From: Actinomortierella ambigua
Lineage: Eukaryota; Mortierellomycota; Mortierellomycetes; Mortierellales; Mortierellaceae
Direction of reading: 5' to 3'
Assembly (NCBI GenBank): GCA_016098155.1
Contig: JAAAJB010000384.1
Coordinates: 1 to 33,913, forward strand
Length of the DNA: 33,913 nucleotides
The notes below the pieces were generated by a model, which saw only the letters and a list, made by a program, of their open reading frames with translations, did not search any database and had not been told where the DNA came from. Each line of letters opens with the position of its first letter. Position 1 is the stretch's first letter. The position numbers and the translations under genes are program-made. Of the stretch, positions 1-10,221 are shown piece by piece.

Positions 1-239
1 TTTCGAACCTTGAAAGGTATTATAAAGAACAACATAGTTCAACTATTCTTTGTCCCAAAAAAATATTGTGCAGTTCACCACGGACTAGGAGAGAAGTTGC
101 GCTGCCTGTTTAGGTTACGTGAACTGCAAAGGAGTGAGCGCTCATTCTCATCTTGCCCTACATAACTGTCCCTCTGCAATCCTGATAGTCTATGGGTCAA
201 AGATAACTGTCTTCAGGAATGCAGCAGGGTACGACGCCA

Positions 240-483
240 TTCTCCATGCGGGTGGTATTGGACCCCTTTTAACTAGTAGGCACAATAAAAGAGAGAATAT
301 CCGACGCAGCCTAGAGTTGCACGGAAAAATCTATCCATTGCAGCCTCACCTGTTGTCTCGGAAAGACTCTCCAGCCACGCCGAAGGAGTTGGTCATGAAG
401 AGGCGGAACCGGAAGAAATCGAGGATATGATGGATGTGTGCTCTGCAACCAAGTGCCTGGCCGGTTTTGGTCAACACAGAGTG
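240..483 (+). pseudogene. hAT transposase C-terminal relic, frameshifted
   Basis: Three frames must be combined to follow the hAT dimerisation domain. Around 259-290 a decayed DPL-x-WW-like stretch contains stop codons. From about 293 one frame reads REYPTQPRVARKNLSIAA and then SERLSSHA, the counterpart of the family's YPTLARxARKYLSIPAS...SERxFS. The next part, ELVMKRRNRK, lies in another frame, and EEIEDMMDVCSATK returns to the first frame and stops at 483. hAT transposases are cut-and-paste enzymes that dimerise through this domain. No intact catalytic part and no terminal repeats are visible, so this is a dead fragment. The upstream limit is uncertain because the match fades before about 240. 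The order of motifs is seen directly; the family call rests on memory of the hAT signature. Confidence 0.6.
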
Positions 484-2330
484 TAAGGATGGGAGGAAGG
501 TAATTTCTGTAGAGTAATACATGTGTTTAACCATACTGCCCACTATTGAAGTCTTCATCGTGTTTAACTGGTGAGATTTTGTTGCCCAACTTACTGCAAT
601 TTGGTGCTACGAATAACAATGGTCCAATTTTTACTTGCTTGTTACAAGTCTAGATTCGCAGATCAACACCCTCGCAATGGCTGCCATGAGAGCTGAATCA
701 CGAGCATACACAGTAACACTTGAGAGCCTACATGCAACACCCTCCCCGTCGCTCGCTTCGACTTTACCTTCCCAGTCGTCGTTCCTCGCCACCACTATCA
801 CCACCGTATGTTCCTCCACCCTGTGTCCACTCCATCTAAATTTTCTCTGTTCCCAATCGTGTCGTCTAAACCAGATGCACCCCCATCAAGCCCAATGAAT
901 GCACAGATCTGATTAGCGGTTAAATATTATCCACGACACTTCAAGAGGCTACCAGTGTTACCGGTATGCGCTAAAAGGCTATGCCATGACCAAGGCACGT
1001 GTGAGAACATGCGTTAATATCTTGAGATCATTTCCGTGTATGGATGGGATAAAGTCGAGGTTGTCAAAACGTCTAGTAGCAGCACGGGAATAGTAACTGT
1101 AGTCCAAAGAGCGGAAGTAGGGAGGGTGGGAGGGTTGGGGGGGGTGGGAGGGTGGAGGAGTGCATGATCATAGCGACGCCAATTATACCATGCAGCTCAA
1201 ATTTGTAACTCACAAGAGTCATGGGGTGGTAGGTTGAACCCAAAGGCCTACCTGCATTTTAGGGGCGGAGGTTTCTACTTCCAAGGGCGTCGAGCAAAGT
1301 ATTGGATCTTTACATAGCTTTTGGGCGTTGGTTTGGGACAATTGGATCTCCGTGGGGATCGAATGAGATGCACATACACGCACATTGTGCCTGCACGCAG
1401 AAATCTCAATCCCAATATCTCGAATAAACGGGTCGGGCATAACATGTTGCACACAAACTGAGTTTTAGGATGCCATCATAACAACTGTGGGTGAACTGAA
1501 GCCATTCATTACCTGGCGCGGCGGCGGCGATGCTAACAGTGGGGACTGCCCTGATGGGAAATTCCAGTTCTATTTTTGACGACGGATTGGGCTATGCAAA
1601 CAAGGGTGCGCGATATGCCCGTCCTCCCGATCGCCATGGCCATGGAGGTGGCACTGCAAATCCTGTTGCTGTGGTGTTCACTACTACTAGTACCATCATT
1701 TATTCAACGTGTGCCATGCATAGCTTGTACCCTTGGTAATTAAGCCTGCATAATATCAATGGCAAAATGTTCAATGTTCTTCCAGCAGGCTGGGCTGTTG
1801 CATCGTCGAAACTCTAAATTTTTGGAGCCACCAGCAGAACTGCTATGGATTACGCCCTACCACAATACCATACCGTCCAAAGATATGTCATTTTAGACCC
1901 TTAGTTTTCTTGCTTGTTTGTTTGTTTGTCTTGCTGTTTTTTTTTGTCGCTCTTTCACCACTGAAGAGGTGAATATTGATAGTGCTCGATAGAAGAGTGT
2001 ACATCAATGGGGACATTGACTTTGACCTGCTGGCAGGGTTCATAATTTCACGCATTCCTAAGAGACAAAATAATGCAAAGCTACAGCCCACCTTTGATTA
2101 GACCCAGAACCCTATCTGCTTCACTGAAAATAGTTCTCATCCTCCGAACCCTGAATGTCACTTAACCGATTTGCTACAGGGGTGACATGCACAGCAGCAA
2201 TTTTCGCCAATCCTTTTCTTCATCTTTCCCTGCCTTCGACAACTACTTCGTACTTCTCATTGTACGGGAACAGGGAATCTGTGAAGCACAGCAAGCTGAG
2301 AGTCAGTGCCTACCTTGTTTCGGATCGATT
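484..2330. other. Gene-poor stretch with G-rich motif and possible second relic
   Basis: No convincing gene was found. The open frames are short and of random composition. A guanine-run motif lies at about 1119-1157. On the minus strand near 1940-2020 a short frame reads VPIDVHSSIEHYQYSPLQW before a stop, which vaguely recalls the region just before the hAT dimerisation domain. The rest is unassigned, and part of it may be further decayed transposon sequence. Confidence 0.4.
1117..1159 (+). other. G-quadruplex-forming motif
   Basis: The top strand carries at least eight runs of three or more guanines separated by one or two bases (ggg-a-ggg-t-ggg-a-ggg-tt-gggggggg-t-ggg-a-ggg). That is enough for two adjacent four-tetrad-run structures. 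It lies in gene-poor DNA with no clear gene beside it. The sequence motif is certain; folding in the cell is inferred. Confidence 0.6.
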
Positions 2331-2341
2331 CCCACTCGGCG

Positions 2342-2349
2342 TATAAAAA
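2342..2349 (+). promoter_or_regulatory. TATA box of the repeat-protein gene
   Basis: TATAAAAA lies 233 bases upstream of the ATG at 2575. A start site about 30 bases downstream would give a leader of roughly 200 nt. No other strong TATA lies between it and the gene. Confidence 0.55.
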
Positions 2350-2574
2350 GGCATGACATCGTCAACTGGAAACCCCTTGCAGCACATTCTTAACCCTTCC
2401 TTGCTTACTCCTAGCATCTCACCCATCTCTTGTACGTGCAAATGAAAGAATGCAACCTCCATTTGCCAACCCAGATAAACATTCCTACGACCAATGGATC
2501 CTTTCTAACCTACCCCTCTTCCCTATCTGCATACCAACTCCACGTTAGAAACTACTCTGCCATCGCAATATCAT

Positions 2575-3189
2575 ATGAAGGTCCTCCATCTTTCGCTCCT
2601 GGCCGCTGTGGTGGCTGTCGCCGCTGCTATTCCTGTTGACCAGCAAGAGGCTCCTATCAACCAGGAAGGAACACCTGCTCCCACGTCTGACTGGAGCTGG
2701 CCTACCACTGCCACAACTAACTGGGAGTGGCCCATTACCACCACGACCGGTGATGCTAGCACACGTCCTCCCAAGGTTACCCCGACCCGTGGTCCTGGCA
2801 CACGCCCTCCCAAGGTCACTACCACTGGCGGTACTGGCACACGCCCCCCCAAGGTCACTACCATTGGCGGTACTGGCACACGCCCTCCCAAGGTCACTAC
2901 GACTGGTGGCGCTGGCACGCGTCCTCCCAAGGTCACCTCAACCCGTGCTCCTGGTACACGCCCTCCCAAGGTCACTACGACTGACGGTCCTGACACGCGT
3001 CCTCCCACGGTCACTACGACTGGTGGTCCTGGCACACGTCCTCCCAAGGTCACCCCAACCCGTGGTCCCGGAACACGCCCTCCCAAGGTCACCCCAACCC
3101 GTGGTCCCGGAACACGCCCTCCCAAGGTCACTACCACTGACTACTATGAGCCTATCCCCACCTACGATCTGACTCAACCCCTCTTCTAA
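2575..3189 (+). CDS. Secreted Thr/Pro-rich protein with 13-residue tandem repeats
   Basis: The 204-residue protein starts with a clear signal peptide (MKVLHLSLLAAVVAVAAA, cleavage probably near residue 18). A short linker holds two Trp-x-Trp-Pro motifs (WSWP 40-43 and WEWP 50-53). From residue 63, ten copies of a 13-residue unit follow with core TRPPKVT plus a variable TTGGTG/PTRGPG half, ending in a Tyr-rich tail. Thr and Pro dominate, which suits O-glycosylation, and the many Arg and Lys residues make it basic. No GPI signal, catalytic motif or known domain is visible. It could be a wall-associated or mucin-like protein, or a lineage-specific effector-like protein; the function is unknown. 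The start is the only in-frame ATG that precedes the signal peptide. No intron is needed. Confidence 0.8.
   Translation: MKVLHLSLLAAVVAVAAAIPVDQQEAPINQEGTPAPTSDWSWPTTATTNWEWPITTTTGDASTRPPKVTPTRGPGTRPPKVTTTGGTGTRPPKVTTIGGTGTRPPKVTTTGGAGTRPPKVTSTRAPGTRPPKVTTTDGPDTRPPTVTTTGGPGTRPPKVTPTRGPGTRPPKVTPTRGPGTRPPKVTTTDYYEPIPTYDLTQPLF
2761..3150 (+). repeat. Ten tandem 39-bp repeats inside the coding region
   Basis: The unit begins with ACACGYCCTCCCAAGGT and is 39 bp long, a multiple of three, so each copy adds 13 residues. Copies differ mainly in the second half. The units at about 3034-3073 and 3073-3112 are almost identical at DNA level, which indicates recent duplication. Because the period is a multiple of three, long open frames also appear in two other frames. 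Confidence 0.9.
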
Positions 3190-3745
3190 GCCAACGCGAA
3201 AGCACACGCACATGAAGTCATTTCTCTTCCCACTCCTCACCCCAACTCCTCACCCCAACTCCTCACTCCCAATCAATTTGATTGTTGCCCAAAACCTTAA
3301 GCTCAAATGAGAAAGCTGGTGGTCTACGGTCAACCAACCAGAGTCTCAAGGAGAGGAATGGGTAGACAACAAAAAGGAGTGGGTGACAATAATTAAAAAA
3401 AAGAATGTAGTGCCTTTTTGAAGTCTAAGGGCTTTCCTCCCTTCGCCTTCTAGACCTTTTGAGTCACTACCCCGTATTTTCAGGTGGTTTGCACACATGC
3501 GGAGCAAATTCATTTTGTTCAAAAATAAAAAAAAATCGAAAAAAAAATCAAAACGTATAACGTCTTGTGTAACACAAACAAATTGAATCTTGTGCAGGTC
3601 AACGCCATCCAATAAAAAAAATAAGAGAGGGAGATAGAGCGACAAGGCTCCTGTCCAGGAAACAACGCCCATACATTCCACTCCGCGAACGAACTTCAAT
3701 TTATTTGTCTTGAATGCACCATATCGTGCGCACTAAAAATACGTT
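3190..3745. other. Tail-to-tail intergenic region
   Basis: This lies between the repeat-protein gene (+) and INTS7 (-). It holds a short tandem array of ACTCCTCACCCCA at about 3233-3271, then a perfect inverted repeat CAATCAA-T-TTGATTG near 3270-3284 that could form a small hairpin. A-rich stretches at 3520-3550 and 3610-3625 contain AATAAA-like words on the plus strand. No credible gene is seen. Confidence 0.5.
3700..3705 (-). terminator. Polyadenylation signal of INTS7
   Basis: AATAAA on the minus strand lies 41 bases past the INTS7 stop codon at 3746, the expected place for a fungal 3' end signal. Confidence 0.6.
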
Positions 3746-6700
3746 TTAAAGATGGTTGAAGAATCGCGCTGGGAAAGGGACCGGCATGCTCACCAGCTGC
3801 AGCACAGCTTGCCGAGCAACAGCACAGCGCCGCTCAATGCTCCTCGCCGCCTTTTCAGTGTCGCCGCCATCCGTGTCGTCGTCCGTCGTTGTCTCCACCA
3901 CGTATCGTAGTAGACGGCGCACCGACGCCCGGAACAGGTCCATGGCTGTTTGGTCAACACCACCGCTGTTGTTGTTGCCGGAGGAGGAGGTGGATGTGAG
4001 CGTAGTCGATCCGCCCTGGACGGATTCTGTCGACTCTGTGTACAGCAAAGGAATCAACAGCGGGTCAACATCAAACACTTCCATCTCGGCAATGAGTGGT
4101 CCCTCCTTCCCTTTCGCTAAAGGGCCTCCTGGAGGATCCATCTCCATCATGCTGCTACCAGCACCAGCACCAGCACCAGCACCAGCACCAGCACCAGCAC
4201 CAGCACCAGCACCACTGCTACTACCGCTAGTCTTCTCCTGTCTCTTCATCACCCTCGTCGTAGCTCGTGCCACCCGCTGAATCGCAAACGCCAAGCTGAG
4301 ACATGACGTCTGCAAGACCTCCAGCGCGGCCTCGGACGGTGCGTGGTGGGCAACTTGAAGCTTCATGAGCGTGTACTGATGTGCCATCTCGTTCAACGAC
4401 GACGCACACTGTAACAGCAATGATGATGGAGGTGGTAGCAGTTGTGGCGGTCGAGCTGCTGCGCTGGGGCCTTGATCAAGTAAAATCAGCGCTCGGCGAC
4501 ACGTCTGCAGGAACCGCGAGCGTAGATGGCAGTATTGTAGCTGGAACGTTCGGCCCATTGCTCCACTGCCGCCGAGGCCACCGCTGCTGCTGCTGCTGAT
4601 GCCACTGGTACCACTAGTGCCACTACTGCTGCCGCCACCGCCACCACTGCCATCTCTACCACCGCGTGGTGGTGGCGAAGGGTACACCTCCATCTCCTCG
4701 AGGCGACCAATCGTACGAGCATACAGTTGTTGCGGCATCGACAGATCCAGCGGCACGACGCCGCCACCACCACCGCCACCATTCCCACCACCAATACCTC
4801 CAATGGTACTGCTACTACTACGATGAGCGCCACTCAAGAACGCCTCCGCTTGCGCCAGTTCCTGGACAGCGCTGATCCACTGGCGATATGGAACCGTCTC
4901 GACATGGGCAGACAGCGACTGAAGGGCGACAAGTGCTAAAGAGGGCCAACCGGTCCGTAAAGCCGCCCGCCCGATCTGATACAGATGCCAATGGCAACCA
5001 CGGGTGGTGTATTGCTCGGTCATGCTGTTCCAGCCGCCGAACCGGTGCACGTGATCGGTCATCTTACGGACAAAGGGCTCTGGGTCGGGGCTTGTGCGGA
5101 CGGCGTTGGCTGTTAGGATGGCTTTACATGCCAGGACCTGTGGGAGATTAAAACAAAAAAAAAGTTGTGGGAACGGGGGAGGAGGGAAAGAAGGAAAAGT
5201 CAATATCCTGAATGAGTCATTATCCCGATCACAAAAAAGAATGGATGGCTCTCTCTCTCTCTCCTCCCTATCAATACGAGAAAAGCAAAAATTGAGACGT
5301 TACAAAGTTTTCGCTTGCAATGTCGGCAGAGTATGGTTGCTTTCGAGCAAGGTGGAGAAACAGCACTTCTTGGTGCATCTGGATATCTAGTGGCCTCTGT
5401 TGCGCGATTCGATGATAGGCTTCAAGGAGGAGGCGGTGATGGTCTATTATAGTTCATGTGGAGTGGTGATATGCAGGTCAAGGATTTTTTTTTTTGCATG
5501 TCAGTCTCAGTTTAGTACAGGATGAATTCATCTCCACTTGGACCACATGGACGAGTTGACAGGTGAGCAACATACATGGAAATGACTCGAGCCAGCTGGC
5601 AAGTTGATGCAGAAGCTGCGACACCAAGCTGTCCTTCCATAGTGACAGAGTGATGTACATGTGGAGATGTCTTCGAAGCAGTCGGCGTTGATCCTCATCG
5701 CCAAGACACTGAGGGGGTTGTTTCATTCCCCATAGTAATACCAAGTAGTCCCGAAGACGCTCAACCACAGCCTGCAAGGATTCCTCGAAGACGGAGCCTA
5801 TGAAGGGGGATGACAGAGGAAGTAGGGTTAAAAAAAACAACAGCAATGGAGTGTCAGTTCTTCCTTCCGTTTTGTACGTTTTGCTTCATGAAAGATCGAT
5901 GGCCCATCCCCACCTCCCTCATTCACTTACAAAGTTTTGCCAAGTCAGCGCTACCATCTTCAACAACGGACCGATAGCATTCAAGCATGGTGCAGACGAG
6001 TTTAAAAGTCTCCTCCATGGCTGCGCTCGAGGTGGCGGTAGTTTGATGCTCCTGACTCAGAAGGCTCAAGGCTTGCTGTAAAAACTGAATCAATGTTTGC
6101 TCGCCGCCATCCTCCAAGATGAGTCCTGAAACAAGAAAGGTCGATTGAAACAATCGAACAAGGACGCCCATGGCCCGAATGGATGTCTTTTCATCCCCGG
6201 ACGCGCTAGCAATGTCGAATAGCATCTATCCCATAGAGATAAAAGGGGGGGGGGGGAAAAGCGTAGAAAAACACAGACAGACGCCCAAACCCAAGTTTTT
6301 GTTAACTGAAAATGCCAAAAAAAGGCTTTTCGGTTCATGATCCATTTGAATAAGGCGCGAAGCGGAAGTGGCAAGAGGGGGTGCCTACCTTGACTTGTGA
6401 TGGTTCAAACTCAATGGTCTGCGAGGCCAAAGATCCAAGGCACATTAAAGCAACGCGACGAATGCCAGCACCGTGACTCCATGCCATTTGAAGCAGTAAT
6501 TCAATCTATAGTAGAGATCGTAAAAAGGTTAAAGAAGAAGAAATGGGGCGATGTAGAAATCAATGTCCAGGATGCCATTCAAGTCTCAACTTGCCTGTTG
6601 ATGGACATCCACAAGAGAGTAGCTTGCAAGACGAGTCAACGTTTTGAGGATAGAGACTGTGTACTCGGCATCCTGATTCAGCTCCAACATATCCAAGCAC

Positions 6701-7812
6701 GTCTTTCTGGCCTGTTAGTCAAAGAAGATGGGAAGGAAGGGAAGAATGTATCGAGATGGTTAGAAACATAAAGTCGACATAGTAAGGTGGTCTCAAACAT
6801 CACAGAAAAAGAGGGATTAACTTACAAGCCGAGCAAGAGTAATGTCCTCAAACATATGTCCAAAGATTCGGATCAACCGTCGCTTGAAAGGCAGGGCAAC
6901 CTTGGGATCACGGATCATGAATGCCAGCTTGCCACTGATGATGGCGCAAAACTTTTGTGAGTGCGCACAAATCCGATCTGCTACATAGATGGCTGCGCTG
7001 ACCTCCATGGCCTCGGTCGAGTCCAGGCAATGAATCACGCTAGAAATTTAGATCAAAGATATTGAGAAGAGGAGGAAACAAGATTGAGATGGGCGTTAGA
7101 GATTGTTAGAGATTGCCTACACGTGAAAAATGGTCTACAAATTGGGGAGAAAACTCAGTCATACTTGTGATAGACATCGACGCGGTCATGAACAATCGAT
7201 GCCATGCAGCCAAGCACTCTATTAAATCAACACAACAAAAAAAAATCGTGGCTAAGGTTAAAGATTTTTTGCATAGATTCTTCCTTTAACATCCTCAATG
7301 ATTCCAGACAGAGCGGGTACCTGAGCGTAATGGCTCGTCCCAGTGGGTCATTGGATTGAAGCATGGGTGAGATTCTCTTGATTGTTTCTTCGACATTAAG
7401 GATCAATTTCAAATGCGCCTCACTTTTCTTGAACACTTGAAGGATCGCATGCCTCTGAACATTGGTGCTAAAGGCAATGGGAAAGGATTAACAAGACTTT
7501 AGACGTTGACCACACCCGTTATTTAATTTCATCCGATCTGATCAACAAACGCGCGTCCAGCATCCTCTTCGATAAAACACGCCCCTGTCCTTGTCGCAAA
7601 AGATGAACATACGTGCCACGGAAGTAGTCAGCTAGTTTGAGAAAAGCAGAGTTGATAATGACTGGATTTGGAAACTCTTCAAAGAGTTGCGGAAATGAAG
7701 CAATTGCGTGAAGTTGGTCTGCTGGTCGATGTGTGCGGTACTCGGACTCGAGGACCACGAGCCTCTTGAAGCCTGCCTCATCGGACAACGCGCCTGATTT
7801 GGGATTGGCCAT
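3746..7812 (-). CDS. INTS7: Integrator complex subunit 7 homologue, ten exons
   Basis: Exons (5' to 3'): 7812-7613, 7467-7321, 7218-7165, 7039-6826, 6711-6595, 6505-6389, 6225-5931, 5797-5576, 5443-5304, 5137-3746. All phases join in frame to 965 residues; human INTS7 is 962. Integrator binds RNA polymerase II, cleaves snRNA and promoter-proximal transcripts, and recruits PP2A; INTS7 is a helical-repeat scaffold. Seen matches to the family: INSAFLKLADYFR, then SNDPLGRAITLR, LASYSLVDVHQQIELLLQ, and HLYQIGRAALRTGW with FLSGAH. Exon 10 carries Gly- and Ser-rich inserts and an Ala-Gly run. The protein stops after PFPARFFNHL, at about the point where human INTS7 continues into a C-terminal beta domain, so that domain is missing. 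The intron between exons 5 and 6 is GC-AG. Family assignment is very secure; the small-exon edges are read by eye. Confidence 0.93.
4157..4213 (+). repeat. Hexanucleotide microsatellite (ACCAGC)n in INTS7
   Basis: About nine and a half copies of ACCAGC lie within the last INTS7 exon. On the coding (minus) strand they give alternating Ala-Gly. The length is a multiple of three per unit, so expansion or contraction keeps the frame. The tract sits in a region that is poorly conserved in the family. Confidence 0.9.
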
Positions 7813-8100
7813 GGAATGAAGGGGAAGGGGGAAAAGGCGGAGTGAGATGGTCGATAGGCCGTCTTCTTTTTGAACTTGGAGCCTCTCTTGCTATCCCACG
7901 ATTGCTTCGATGTGCAAATAATGGGTGGCATCAAAAAGTTGCATGCACATGGAGTCTCGAGAGGAGGAGGAGGAACGCCACCATGTTGGAAATAATTGTT
8001 TTATTGGTTGCCAATAATGATTTCCTTACCAAGCGTGTCCCTGGATCAACTTTTCAGTTTCTGAGGGGCTCTGTGATTGATCGCGACTTTGGCATGGCTC

Positions 8101-8101
<1 letters not shown>

Positions 8102-8134
<33 letters not shown>
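8102..8134 (+). repeat. (CT)n microsatellite
   Basis: An uninterrupted CT dinucleotide run of about 16 units lies roughly 300 bases upstream of the INTS7 start, on the opposite strand. It may be a promoter-proximal polypyrimidine tract or simply a microsatellite. Confidence 0.9.
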
Positions 8135-8140
<6 letters not shown>

Positions 8141-8871
8141 ATTGGAAGATGGCTATAAGCTATGTGTCCCTGGCTTAGGGTACTCTTGACACATGAAAAT
8201 GAAGCCAGTAAAGGGTCGTGAGAGCTACGATGCCCAGTCAAATGAGATCGGGCATTTGAGACGAGAGGAGAGAGGAAAATGTACGAAAATAGCAAAAGAA
8301 TTCGTCGGACCTACGCAAAAGTGTCATACGGCGTGCAGTTCTCTTGATCGATGTGGGTCCAGCTGCAGTCCCATGTGAACACGCGGGGGCGGAGTATGCA
8401 AAGATGCCTTTTGGGAGAGTGCTGTGTCAAAGTGTAATGGAGCGTAGAAGCAAGGAATGGAACGTGGGGCTGGCGGAAAGCTTGCGCGAATTCAGGGATT
8501 TTCCTTGGCGTGTGGGCAGCCATGGCCAATATGAGGGAGATTGTCAGTCTTGGCGATACGGGCTTAGGGCAACGATTTCTTTTTTTGGGGGCTCGATTGT
8601 GGTAACACAAGGCTGAGAGTGCGGGAGAGTTGGCGTTGGAGCAATTGGAACCATTAGGAGGTGAGCGAGAAATGCAGCTTCATCTGCTGCTGGCTGTCAG
8701 GAAGAAGAAAGCTTAAGGCTGTGGTTGTCACCAATGTAATCAATCAATGTATAATGGCAGACATGGGCTCAGATCATTTGAAGTTTAAATACATATTATG
8801 CGTAGGGACTATGCCACGCGGGCCTGAAGAAGCGAGAGAGACTGGGCGGAAAGAGATGGAAAGGGAGGGCA

Positions 8872-8938
8872 GGTCAGAGAGAGAGAGAGAAAAGAGGGAG
8901 AGAGAGAGAAACAGCGAAAGCGAGAGAGAGGGGAGTGG
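8872..8938 (+). repeat. GA-rich purine tract
   Basis: Nearly pure AG sequence with several GAGAGAGA blocks. It creates artificial open frames rich in Glu-Arg on one strand and Ser-Leu on the other. No coding function is supported. Confidence 0.8.
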
Positions 8939-10209
8939 GGCAGACAGAGAGACAACAGGTGTCAACGAAGAGTGGCTAATCTTGGACGGAAAGGAAAAAA
9001 AGTTTGCCCAAAAAACCTGTTAGAGTTTTGCATCTCTCGGAATAGCTGTCCCTGTCCATCAGCGGCGGCATTTCCCAAATTTCCTGTTTGCTGTGGACAG
9101 TGTCACACAGGCAGTGGTCTCTATTAATCGCAACACTGGGGTGGAGGAGGTCCAGCGGCTAAAGAGGACACTTCTTCCTTCCCTATTCTTGTCTACGCAT
9201 GATGGTCAACGCGCGGATTTGTTGTGGCCACCACTAATGAATTAGGCCCCATAGACACACCCAAAGTCTGTCTGGGGGCAGATTACATTGTGATGATCAC
9301 GTTTGCACTCAACTTCCCCTACTTCATAAGGCTAGGAACACAACTCCTGACACTGGGCAACAATATCAATCTCTTCCTGACGGTGTGCCCCCCCCCTCCC
9401 CTAAACGAGCTGACAGAGTTGTTTGTTTCTTTGCGTCTTTCATCAACAAGGCTTGCTTTTGAACGTGGTCGGTCTGACGTGGTACTCAAAATCGCGCGTC
9501 GTAGTCTATGTGCGGCATGGACAATTGGACGGCCAAGCTGAGTAATAAGCATTTTTTTTAAAAAAAGGGAGAAGAGGGAGGGGGGGGGGAGGAAAACCTC
9601 TCGGAGCGAGGTCACGCAGACCTTGCCTCTTTCCAGACGGATGACTCTCTACCAGGGCGAAGTGGCTAGAGGGAGGTTGCTAGGAGAGCATTGACCCATC
9701 TTAGATTGGGAGAAGAGATGAGTGCCAAGAGGGTGGAGAGCTGACCGTGGCTGTAGTTTTACACGTTTCTTGCTTCCTCAAGCCATAATTCTAATTGTCC
9801 GCATGTTTGCCCAATGTGGTGGCTGTAACATTCTCCCCGGAAGTATGTGCAGTACAGCGCAAGAATCCGTGCAGATGGGGCGGGGTGGAGGGGAGAGAGG
9901 ACAGAGTGTGCTCGCTGCCAAGCAAAAAAAATGTACCACAGCTCACAACTTTTATATTTTGTTCATCCTTGGCTTGTTGGCAAGAACATGGCTTTTGCGT
10001 CCATGATGTGTCTATATAATCCAAGGCAGGAATGCTTAGTCCACTCACCCCTCCTCCTCATACACACACCCTCCCTTTCTTCTGCGACTCTCATTCCAAG
10101 GATCTCGCAGCAGAAAAAGGACGAACCATCTGGGAACAATGGAAAGTCAGGAAGTAAGCAACGGCGAATTTATGGCATGGCAGAGGATCTGACTGAACTG
10201 AACAAGTGG

Positions 10210-10221
10210 GTTATATATAAC
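10210..10221 (+). promoter_or_regulatory. Palindromic TATA element, likely flippase promoter
   Basis: GTTATATATAAC is a perfect palindrome followed immediately by a strongly pyrimidine-rich stretch, as in many fungal core promoters. If used, it would give a leader of about 900 nt before the ATG at 11158, unless a leader intron is removed. Confidence 0.4.

Larger units (their letters stand above)
7813..10209. other. Long divergent intergenic region, no gene seen
   Basis: This separates the INTS7 start (-) from the flippase promoter (+). No TATA is obvious for INTS7. The stretch has a (CT)n run at about 8102-8134, a GA-rich block at 8872-8938 and an A/G-rich block at 9560-9590. Many short open frames occur, but composition and lack of family features make them look random. 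A TATA-like TCTATATAATCC lies near 10010. Confidence 0.5.

Noticed and set aside
2571..3137. Long minus-strand open frame (188 codons) over the repeat protein
   Set aside because: The 39-bp repeat period is a multiple of three, so several frames stay open; only the plus frame at 2575 has a signal peptide and promoter.
2636..3172. Second plus-strand open frame over the same repeats
   Set aside because: Same repeat artefact; Leu/Arg/Pro repeats without a signal peptide or sensible start.
3346..3699. 117-codon minus-strand open frame after INTS7
   Set aside because: Phe/Leu-rich translation of A-rich intergenic DNA, downstream of the INTS7 end signal.
8661..9023. 120-codon open frame with Glu-Arg repeats
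   Set aside because: Translation of the GA-rich tract; composition is that of a simple repeat.
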